From Chitinophaga rhizophila (GTDB taxonomy: Bacteria; Bacteroidota; Bacteroidia; Chitinophagales; Chitinophagaceae): a DNA stretch of 64,000 nucleotides. The position numbers and the translations under genes were made by a program. The stretch covers positions 1,674,001 through 1,738,000 of the forward strand of contig NZ_JAICCF010000001.1 of the NCBI RefSeq assembly GCF_019492185.1, given 5' to 3'. Shown piece by piece: positions 54,106 to 61,553 of this stretch; position 1 is the first letter of the stretch, and each line of letters opens with the position of its first letter. The notes beneath the pieces are model-generated. The model searched no databases, was not told the DNA's origin, and saw only the letters and a program-made list of their open reading frames with translations.

Positions 54106-55212
54106 CTAATCCACTTTTTCCAGCGGCGCTTCATAGCGGTAATAGCGATACCGGAAGAGGCACCAGGCAGTGACCTGCACCAGGATGATACTATACCAGT
54201 ATAAGTGTGCAAGTCCGAGAAAAAGTACGACCACAATTGCTATCACCACCCATCTGAAATATCTGTCCTGGTCTATACCTGCCATATAAAGCAGACTACG
54301 GAACAGTGTCATGAGTGATACACCTGTGAGTACCAGCATCAGCCAGTGAGCAGGCATACCAGTTGTCCAGGTTTTTACGATAATCAGGATGTGTTCGGGC
54401 GCTGTCAGTATCAGATATAACAGGCAGTTTTGTAAATATCTTTTCCACACCGGCACAGGTAATTGTGGTAATAAAGACAGGTACAAATCATCAAACCGCC
54501 TGTGATTGTACACCAATATACTTTGTGCCAGCACGCAGATCAGCACACCTACCAGCAGCATTCTTTCATCATATTTACCGGCCATCACCGAACAGGTAAG
54601 TATGATCACAATGGCAGTAACTATTTTGCTGATAGCCAATGAACGTATATTGTTGTTCAGCAGTTCATAACCATAAAAAGACCATATCGGTTTTCTGAAA
54701 GTTCTGTTAAACCAATGCTGCCACCTGGCAAGGAAAGAGACCGTACCCGGATGCTTCATTTTACGCACATACAGCGCAAGCGGCGCCGTCATCATCACCA
54801 GGTTAAAAACCACAATAATGACAGCGGCCATATAATAGCCTGATTTAGCTGCCACTATAGTTGATATTCCGCCGTAAATCAATACAGGCGCATATATGGT
54901 AATGTGCAGCCACAACCAGGTACGCCATTTCTGCATGCCTTCCAGCAGTCCTAAGGTGCCGTATAAAAAGGTATGATCCTTTGAAGATAGCAGGTTAAAT
55001 ATAAAAGCTACACACTTCAGATTATAGAGCGACCAGATGAAGCATACGAGAGCCAGAAATTCCGGCGTGCCGGTAAAGCCTTTTATGAGTGTATGGTGAT
55101 AAGCTGGTAGTTGTCCGCCGGGTACAATTCCAAAGAAAAAATAAAATAATACCAGGAAGAAGCCAGTATTCTTAGCATAGAAACGGATTGTAAAAATCTT
55201 TGATAGTGCCAT
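54106..55212 (-). CDS. Multispanning membrane protein, probable ABC transporter permease partner
   Basis: 368 residues with about eight to ten hydrophobic helices and short loops. No ABC permease signature can be read by eye, but it lies 9 bp after an ABC ATPase gene on the same strand, so it is probably the membrane half of the exporter. The first helix (FFLVLFYFFFGIVPGG) follows a basic N-terminus. Substrate unknown. Confidence 0.7.
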   Translation of the reverse strand: MALSKIFTIRFYAKNTGFFLVLFYFFFGIVPGGQLPAYHHTLIKGFTGTPEFLALVCFIWSLYNLKCVAFIFNLLSSKDHTFLYGTLGLLEGMQKWRTWLWLHITIYAPVLIYGGISTIVAAKSGYYMAAVIIVVFNLVMMTAPLALYVRKMKHPGTVSFLARWQHWFNRTFRKPIWSFYGYELLNNNIRSLAISKIVTAIVIILTCSVMAGKYDERMLLVGVLICVLAQSILVYNHRRFDDLYLSLLPQLPVPVWKRYLQNCLLYLILTAPEHILIIVKTWTTGMPAHWLMLVLTGVSLMTLFRSLLYMAGIDQDRYFRWVVIAIVVVLFLGLAHLYWYSIILVQVTAWCLFRYRYYRYEAPLEKVD

Positions 55213-55221
55213 TGCTGATAT

Positions 55222-55854
55222 TTAGATTTTTACAATATTCTTACCCTGTACCTGTAGTTGGATAGCGCCTGCTGTTACCGGCTGATGGGAAGTAATGCAG
55301 AATGTTACGCCATATTGCTGATGAAACTCTTCCACCAATGTATATAACAAGGGAAGTGATTGCGTATCGAGGGTGATCAGTGGCTCGTCGAGTAAAATTA
55401 CCTGTGGCTGACCGGTAAATGCAAGCAGCAGGGATACTTTTTTTAGCATGCCGCTGGAGTAGCTGCTGACAGGTTGGTGGATAAATGCGCTGACGCCCAG
55501 CAGTTCTATCATCTTTTCCACATCTTTAAATCCGGGGCCTTTTGTTTTGACGTACAATGCTACCAGATCACTGCCGGTGATGAAGCCAGGATAGAGGGGT
55601 TCTGCCTCAGCGTAATTAACCAGGCGGCGGTATTGCACCGGCTGTTTTGAGCAGCTGACAGTACCGTTGAGGATAATGTCGCCGCTGAAGGGTATCAGGC
55701 CGGCTATGACCTTCATGGTGGTCGTTTTTCCAGCCCCGTTTCCTCCTAGTAACCAGTACACACCATAGGTGAGCCGGAGATCCGGAATTTCCAGTATGGT
55801 GGTATCATGATAAGCTTTGATAACATGCGATAAATGGAGGATAGGAGCAGACAT
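55222..55854 (-). CDS. ABC transporter ATP-binding protein
   Basis: 210 residues from ATG 55854 (MSAPILHLSHVIKAYHD); the frame is open to 56001, but the extra residues are not ATPase-like. Walker A is GGNGAGKTT (~37-45), the signature motif SSYSSGMLKK (~127-136), Walker B VILLDEP (~149-155) and the H-loop TSHQP. Its small size resembles ATPases of ABC-2 type exporters. It is the first gene of a pair with the membrane protein. Confidence 0.88.
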   Translation of the reverse strand: MSAPILHLSHVIKAYHDTTILEIPDLRLTYGVYWLLGGNGAGKTTTMKVIAGLIPFSGDIILNGTVSCSKQPVQYRRLVNYAEAEPLYPGFITGSDLVALYVKTKGPGFKDVEKMIELLGVSAFIHQPVSSYSSGMLKKVSLLLAFTGQPQVILLDEPLITLDTQSLPLLYTLVEEFHQQYGVTFCITSHQPVTAGAIQLQVQGKNIVKI

Positions 55855-56107
55855 ACAGAAGAGATATTCTTTTGTGGTAAATATGTGGAATAAGTTGCTG
55901 AAATTCACCGGGAATAATGGATTTAACAAAACTTTTCGGGCGACCTGAGCGTGTATTACCACACCGGATTCTACAATATGTAGAATTGTGTTTTTTTTCA
56001 ATATGTCAATTAGCTCATTCCGGCGCTGCTAGGCGATTACGAAATTGGGAGTATTCTTTTTCCACAAACTGTTAAAAACTAAAAATTCCCTCCCTGTTAT
56101 TCCGATG

Positions 56108-56115
56108 TACATTTG
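56108..56115 (+). promoter_or_regulatory. Bacteroidota -7 box upstream of nrdB
   Basis: TACATTTG matches TAnnTTTG. Transcription from it would give a leader of about 220 nt before nrdB (ATG 56340). Confidence 0.5.
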
Positions 56116-56121
56116 TAGAAG

Positions 56122-56339
56122 TTCACGATACGAGTAACAAGTCTCAAAGGGATATAAGCGAAGACCCCGGTTGCCGGGAGGGATAAATACTAACCGAGCA
56201 GGCAATAGCGATTTCGATCGGAACGCATTCACGTATCAAAGGGTATCAGAAAAGGTCCAATGAATAACTTAAAATGGAGATAACATCTCCTTCATGACCT
56301 TTCTATCTGTATACGTTAACCATATAAAATTATTGAGCG
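56122..56339 (+). other. Long structured leader of nrdBA (candidate cis-acting RNA)
   Basis: There is no gene here, but several pairings are visible. GATACG (56127-56132) can pair with CGTATC (56232-56237), closing a ~110-nt domain; a second GTATC at 56243-56247 can compete for it. A CCCGG-TTG-CCGGG hairpin lies inside. Downstream, AAAGGTC (56251-56257) pairs with GACCTTT (56296-56302) and ATGAA (56260-56264) with TTCAT (56291-56295), enclosing GGAGAT/ATCTCC (56276-56281, 56285-56290). I do not recognise a known riboswitch class. Confidence 0.5.
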
Positions 56340-57311
56340 ATGAATTTAGAGAATGAACTGCTTTTAAAGGAAAACAAGGACAGATTTGTACTGCTGCCTA
56401 TCAATTATCCGAAGGTATGGGAGAAGTACAAACAACATGAGGCCAGTTTCTGGACAGCAGAGGAGATAGATCTTAGTGCGGATATGAAGGACTGGAATAA
56501 TCTCAATGATGGCGAGCGTCATTTCATCACGCATGTACTTGCTTTTTTTGCGGCGAGCGACGGTATTGTTAATGAAAATCTTGCTGTGAATTTCATGAGC
56601 GAGGTGCAGTTACCGGAAGCGCGTTGCTTCTATGGTTTTCAGATTATGATGGAGAATATCCATTCTGAGACATATGCATTATTAATCGATACTTATGTGA
56701 AAGATCCGGTTGAGAAAGATCGTTTATTTCACGCTATTGAAACGGTGCCTGCGGTAACTAAAAAAGCGCAGTGGGCATTACGCTGGATTGAGAACGGGAA
56801 TTTTGCGGAGCGCCTGGTGGCATTTGCGGCAGTGGAGGGTATTTTCTTCAGTGGCAGTTTCTGCTCTATTTTCTGGTTAAAGAAAAGAGGTCTGATGCCG
56901 GGTCTGACATTCTCGAATGAGCTGATCAGCCGTGACGAGGGTTTGCATTGTGAGTTTGCCTGCCTGCTGTATGGTATGCTGGAAAACAAGCTGCCGCAGG
57001 AACAGGTGCATACAATTATCCGCGATGCAGTAGCTATTGAGAAAGAGTTTATCACGGATGCTTTGCCGGTAGCGCTGATTGGTATGAACAGCAAATTAAT
57101 GAGTGAATATATTGAGTTTGTTGCAGACCGCTGGTTAAGTGAACTGGGATATGCTAAAATATATAATACAGCAAATCCGTTTGACTTTATGGAGATGATT
57201 TCTCTGCAGGGTAAAACAAACTTCTTTGAAAAACGAGTGGGAGATTATCAGAAAGCAGGTGTGATGTCCGGCAAGGATACGCAGACTTTCAGTCTGGATG
57301 AAGACTTCTGA
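56340..57311 (+). CDS. nrdB: Class Ia ribonucleotide reductase, beta subunit
   Basis: Holds the di-iron tyrosyl radical used by NrdA to make deoxyribonucleotides. 323 residues, close to the eukaryote-like R2. Metal ligands are D74, E105 and H108, and the radical Tyr is Y112 (spacing +31, +34, +38 from D74, as in mouse R2). The second ligand set is in FAAVEGIFF and [14 protein letters not shown]. The C-terminal tail (TFSLDEDF) is the peptide that docks to NrdA. 90 bp before nrdA. Confidence 0.96.
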   Translation: MNLENELLLKENKDRFVLLPINYPKVWEKYKQHEASFWTAEEIDLSADMKDWNNLNDGERHFITHVLAFFAASDGIVNENLAVNFMSEVQLPEARCFYGFQIMMENIHSETYALLIDTYVKDPVEKDRLFHAIETVPAVTKKAQWALRWIENGNFAERLVAFAAVEGIFFSGSFCSIFWLKKRGLMPGLTFSNELISRDEGLHCEFACLLYGMLENKLPQEQVHTIIRDAVAIEKEFITDALPVALIGMNSKLMSEYIEFVADRWLSELGYAKIYNTANPFDFMEMISLQGKTNFFEKRVGDYQKAGVMSGKDTQTFSLDEDF

Positions 57312-57401
57312 TAAAGGCATAATAATTGCATGTTGTTGCAGAATTTGCCAACTACCACAATTTAATAATCACATTACTCAACCTCTTAAATTCATTAAAC
57401 C

Positions 57402-59810
57402 ATGTTTGTAATTAAGCGCGACGGCCACAAAGAAGCTGTTAAGTTTGACAAGATTACTGCTCGTGTTGAAAAGCTGTGTTATGGACTGAATGCGGAGTAC
57501 GTAGACGCCATAGACGTAGCGAAGAAAGTGATACAGGGTTTATATGACGGAGTAACTACCAGCGAACTGGATAATCTTGCCGCAGAAACTGCAGCGTCGC
57601 TTACTACAAAACATCCTGACTATGCCTTGCTTGCATCGCGTATTGCTGTAAGCAATCTCCATAAAAATACAGTGAAATCATTCTCTAAAACAATGAGGAA
57701 GCTGTATGAATACATCGATCCTAAAGTAGGTAAACCTGCTCCGTTATTGGCCGACGATGTATATGAGATCATCAGAAAGAATGCAGAGATACTGGACTCC
57801 AGCATCATCTACGACCGTGACTTTGCTTTTGACTATTTCGGTTTTAAAACACTGGAACGTTCTTACCTGCTGAAATTAGATGGCAAGGTAGCTGAACGTC
57901 CGCAGCATATGTTTATGCGCGTAGCTGTTGGTATCCACAAAGAAGATATTGACGCAGCGATCAAAACATACAACCTGATGAGTGAGCGCTGGTTCACACA
58001 TGCCACTCCTACCCTCTTCAATGCCGGTACACCTAAACCACAGATGTCCAGCTGTTTCCTGCTGACAATGCAGGATGATAGCATTGAGGGTATTTACGAT
58101 ACACTGAAACAAACTGCGAAGATCTCCCAGAGCGCTGGTGGTATTGGTCTGAGCATTCATAATATCCGTGCTACCGGTTCCTATATCAGTGGCACCAATG
58201 GTACCTCCAATGGCATCATTCCGATGCTGCGTGTATTTAATGATACTGCCCGTTATGTAGATCAGGGTGGTGGTAAACGTAAAGGTGCTTTTGCTATTTA
58301 CCTGGAACCATGGCATGCTGACATCTTTGAGTTCCTGGATCTGCGTAAGAACCATGGTAAGGAAGAGATGCGTGCAAGAGACCTGTTCTATGCACTGTGG
58401 GTACCGGATCTGTTCATGAAACGTGTGGAAGAAAATGGCGATTGGAACCTGTTCTGCCCTCATGAAGCGCCAGGGCTGCATGAGTGCTGGGGTGAAGCAT
58501 TTGAGAAACTGTATACCAAATACGAGCAGGAAAACCGTGCCCGTAAAACAGTTAAAGCGCAGGATCTCTGGTTTGCCATATTGGATGCACAGATAGAAAC
58601 AGGTACACCTTACCTGCTGTATAAAGACTCTGCCAACCGTAAGTCTAACCAGCAGAACCTGGGTACTATCAAGAGTTCCAACCTTTGTACAGAAATCATT
58701 GAATATACTGATGCCAACGAAGTAGCAGTATGTAACCTGGCATCACTCGCACTGCCGCGCTTTGTAATTGATGGTAAGTTCGATCATGAGAAACTGTATG
58801 AAGTTACTTATCAGGCATCGCTCAACCTGAACCGCATCATCGATAATAATTTCTATCCGGTAGATGAAGCTCGTAACAGTAACCTGCGTCACCGTCCTAT
58901 CGGACTGGGTGTGCAGGGACTTGCAGATGCATTTATCCTGATGCGTTATCCGTTTGAAAGTGAAGAAGCTAAACAGCTGAACAGCGAAATCTTTGAAACC
59001 ATCTACTTTGCTGCGATGACCGCATCCAAAGACCTGGCAATGAAAGATGGCGCATACGAAACATATGCAGGTTCGCCTATCTCCAAAGGTATCTTCCAGT
59101 TTGATATGTGGGGTGTAACACCATCTCCACGCTGGGACTGGGCCTCACTGAAAGAAGAAGTAAAAAAATATGGCGTGCGTAACTCCCTGTTGCTGGCACC
59201 GATGCCAACGGCATCTACTTCTCAGATACTGGGTAATAACGAATGTTTTGAGCCTTACACATCGAATATCTACACACGTCGCGTACTAAGCGGTGAGTTT
59301 GTAGTCGTGAATAAGCACCTGCTGAAAGACCTGGTAGAACTGGGCCTATGGGATAATGATATGAAGAACAAGATCATTACCTCCAATGGTTCTATCCAGC
59401 ACATTCCTGAGATCCCTTCACAGATCAAGGAACTGTACAAAACAGTATGGGAGATCAAACAGCGTACAATCATTGACATGGCAGCCGATCGCGGTGCTTT
59501 TATCTGCCAGTCACAGTCGCTGAATCTGTTTGTGGATACGCCTTCTGCTGCAAAACTGACTTCAATGCACTTCTATGCATGGAAGAAAGGTCTGAAAACA
59601 GGTATGTACTACCTGCGTACACAGGCAGCGGCACAGGCAGTGCAGTTCACTGTTGAAAAACAGGGCGGCCAGCAGATAGAACCAATGGTGGAAAAGAAAG
59701 CCGGTGAAGCAAAAGCCGGTAAAGTAGTAGACGCCAAGCTGGATGAAGTAGAATTTGTCGAAGGCGCAGTCTGCACCATGGAAGAAGGTTGTGTAACCTG
59801 CAGCGCATAA
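57402..59810 (+). CDS. nrdA: Class Ia ribonucleotide reductase, alpha subunit
   Basis: Reduces ribonucleoside diphosphates. 802 residues: N-terminal ATP-cone (~1-90, [22 protein letters not shown]), the barrel with STNSN-like and CNLASLALP blocks (NLCTEI near 430), and the C-terminal redox pair C797-x-x-C800 (CVTCSA), which is re-reduced by thioredoxin. The ATP-cone means overall activity can be turned off by dATP. Same transcript as nrdB, with a terminator after it. Confidence 0.96.
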   Translation: MFVIKRDGHKEAVKFDKITARVEKLCYGLNAEYVDAIDVAKKVIQGLYDGVTTSELDNLAAETAASLTTKHPDYALLASRIAVSNLHKNTVKSFSKTMRKLYEYIDPKVGKPAPLLADDVYEIIRKNAEILDSSIIYDRDFAFDYFGFKTLERSYLLKLDGKVAERPQHMFMRVAVGIHKEDIDAAIKTYNLMSERWFTHATPTLFNAGTPKPQMSSCFLLTMQDDSIEGIYDTLKQTAKISQSAGGIGLSIHNIRATGSYISGTNGTSNGIIPMLRVFNDTARYVDQGGGKRKGAFAIYLEPWHADIFEFLDLRKNHGKEEMRARDLFYALWVPDLFMKRVEENGDWNLFCPHEAPGLHECWGEAFEKLYTKYEQENRARKTVKAQDLWFAILDAQIETGTPYLLYKDSANRKSNQQNLGTIKSSNLCTEIIEYTDANEVAVCNLASLALPRFVIDGKFDHEKLYEVTYQASLNLNRIIDNNFYPVDEARNSNLRHRPIGLGVQGLADAFILMRYPFESEEAKQLNSEIFETIYFAAMTASKDLAMKDGAYETYAGSPISKGIFQFDMWGVTPSPRWDWASLKEEVKKYGVRNSLLLAPMPTASTSQILGNNECFEPYTSNIYTRRVLSGEFVVVNKHLLKDLVELGLWDNDMKNKIITSNGSIQHIPEIPSQIKELYKTVWEIKQRTIIDMAADRGAFICQSQSLNLFVDTPSAAKLTSMHFYAWKKGLKTGMYYLRTQAAAQAVQFTVEKQGGQQIEPMVEKKAGEAKAGKVVDAKLDEVEFVEGAVCTMEEGCVTCSA

Positions 59811-59836
59811 TGTCTTACTAACACATTGTTATACGT

Positions 59837-59866
59837 AAAGGGCAGTCATTACCGGCTGCCCTTTTT
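59837..59866 (+). terminator. Rho-independent terminator after nrdA
   Basis: AAAGGGCAG (59837-59845) pairs with CTGCCCTTT (59856-59864) around a 10-nt loop, with a T-run. Confidence 0.85.
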
Positions 59867-59937
59867 CTATATGTTTGATTTACCGGGATAAAAACAGGCA
59901 TCAATAATGCGGTAGCTTTATCTCAAACCTGGAAAGT

Positions 59938-60837
59938 ATGAACGCAAAAATTCTGTTAGCCGGCGCAACCGGCCATCTGGGTGAAAAGATCCTCCGTAAA
60001 CTGCTGGATGAAGGTGCAGATGTACGCGTAGTGATCCGCCCTAACACGCCGCTGGAAAAGATAGGAAAACTTAAACAATACGATATTGGCGTGATCCAGA
60101 CAGATATGTCTAATATCAACGAACTGACACTTGCCTGTCAGGACGTAGATTGTGTAGTATCAGCAGTACATGGCCTGGAAGATGTGATCATCGGCGTTCA
60201 ATCAGCGCTGCTGGAAGCAGCAGTCAATGCCGGTGTGCCTCGTTTTATTCCTTCTGATTATGCCAGCGACTTTACGAAACAGGCAGCTGGTGAGAACCGG
60301 AACTTCGATCTGAGGCGTAAATTCCACGAACAACTGGACAAATCGCCCATTGCTGTAACATCCATATTAAATGGTGCTTTTGCAGAGATATTATTTCGTG
60401 GCAATCCACTGCTGGATGTGAATAACAACAGTGTAAGCTATTGGGAAGATGAGGATAAAAAGCTTGACTTTACCATGATGGACGACGTAGCCACCTTTAC
60501 TGCCGCTGCTGCGATGGATGCGACTACACCCCGGATACTTCGTATAGCCGGTTTTCAGGTATCGCCTAAAGAGCTGGCCGCTATTGCCGGAGAGAGTAAG
60601 GAACAGCCCTTTGAACTGATCAGACAGGGCAGCCTGGAAGACCTGCGTGCACTGATCCAGCGGGAAAGAGCTGCACATCCGGAAGGAGAGCAGGAATTAT
60701 ATCCGGCCTGGCAACAGTTGCAGTATGTGCATAGCATGTTCAGCACAACACTGTTTCCGCTTGATAATAAACGTTATAGTGATATTCAGTTTGCAGATGC
60801 AAAGACATTTGTGAACATGCTGGTAGAAGCGCCCTGA
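59938..60837 (+). CDS. NmrA-like NAD(P)-binding reductase
   Basis: 299 residues. ILLAGATGHLGEKILRKLL (~5-23) is the NAD(P) Rossmann motif, and VPRFIPSDYASDFTK (~97-111) matches the NmrA/isoflavone-reductase-like branch of atypical SDRs. Members are either reductases of aromatic or quinone compounds or NAD(P) sensors. Nothing nearby tells which applies. Confidence 0.85.
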   Translation: MNAKILLAGATGHLGEKILRKLLDEGADVRVVIRPNTPLEKIGKLKQYDIGVIQTDMSNINELTLACQDVDCVVSAVHGLEDVIIGVQSALLEAAVNAGVPRFIPSDYASDFTKQAAGENRNFDLRRKFHEQLDKSPIAVTSILNGAFAEILFRGNPLLDVNNNSVSYWEDEDKKLDFTMMDDVATFTAAAAMDATTPRILRIAGFQVSPKELAAIAGESKEQPFELIRQGSLEDLRALIQRERAAHPEGEQELYPAWQQLQYVHSMFSTTLFPLDNKRYSDIQFADAKTFVNMLVEAP

Positions 60838-60852
60838 TAAACAGGGTCCGGT

Positions 60853-61446
60853 TTACAGGTCTTCCTCCTGGAAGCCCCATTCTTCCAGCAAACCAGTGAA
60901 CTGGGCATCTGGCAGGGTTCTTTTGTCATAGAGTCCTGCCAGTTCTCTTTGCCTGTAAGCTTCATATATGGTCACCGCACAGGCAACGGATATATTCAGG
61001 GATTTGATAATTCCTACCTGCGGAATAAGAAAGTTTCCATCACTGAGCGACCGTATCTCTTCACTTACTCCCTCCTGTTCGTTACCGAATACCAATGCAA
61101 CAGAACCGGTAAAATCCAGCTTATATAGACCCACAGCATCAGTGCTTAGGTGCGTGGTGTAAATCTTATTATATTTCTCCCGCAATGCCGCTACGCAGGA
61201 CGCAGGGTCGGCAAACTGGTGAACGGTGAGCCACTTGGCAGCGCTGGAAGAACTTCTGACCCCCCATTTCTTCTGCCGTGGCTTCTTGTTATCAATGACA
61301 TAGATCTCCTGAATACCCACTGCATCGCAGGTGCGCATTACTGCAGATACATTGTGAGGATCCTGTACATTCTCCAGGACCACCGTGAGCCCCGCCTGTC
61401 TTTTATTTAATACGGATAGTAACCTTTCCCTACGTTCTGGCGTCAT
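60853..61446 (-). CDS. TrmH family RNA 2'-O-methyltransferase
   Basis: 197 residues from ATG 61446 (MTPERRERLLSVLN); an upstream in-frame ATG at 61542 is rejected because a -7 box lies between them. The SPOUT-fold motifs are LENVQDPHNVSAVMRTCDAVG (motif 1, split as LENVQDPHN and VMRTCDAVG), LVFGNEQEGVS (motif 2) and IPQVGIIKSLNISVACAV (motif 3). The pattern is nearest TrmH, which methylates G18 of tRNA, though other members act on rRNA. Confidence 0.88.
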   Translation of the reverse strand: MTPERRERLLSVLNKRQAGLTVVLENVQDPHNVSAVMRTCDAVGIQEIYVIDNKKPRQKKWGVRSSSSAAKWLTVHQFADPASCVAALREKYNKIYTTHLSTDAVGLYKLDFTGSVALVFGNEQEGVSEEIRSLSDGNFLIPQVGIIKSLNISVACAVTIYEAYRQRELAGLYDKRTLPDAQFTGLLEEWGFQEEDL

Positions 61447-61473
61447 AATCAGGTGTGTATAAATTTTCGTCGG

Positions 61474-61481
61474 CAAATTTA
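61474..61481 (-). promoter_or_regulatory. Bacteroidota -7 box before the trmH-like gene
   Basis: The minus strand reads TAAATTTG, a TAnnTTTG match, 28 bp before the start at 61446. Confidence 0.5.
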
Positions 61482-61494
61482 ACTTAAATCGGAC

Positions 61495-61525
61495 TTTTGT
61501 ATACCGCTTTTCCTTACTACCTTCA
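61495..61525 (+). promoter_or_regulatory. Possible promoter of the AsmA-family gene
   Basis: TTTTG (61495-61499) and, 18 bp on, TACCTTCA (61518-61525) resemble -33 and -7 elements, the latter matching the fixed bases of TAnnTTTG at 4 of 6 positions. It overlaps the divergent trmH-like promoter region. Confidence 0.3.
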
Positions 61526-61553
61526 TACATAATAAAAAACATCCATCTAACAC

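Noticed and set aside
56122..56250. Cobalamin riboswitch in the nrdB leader
   Set aside because: The conserved B12-box and core sequences are not present, and the genes are the iron-dependent class Ia type rather than the B12-dependent class II.
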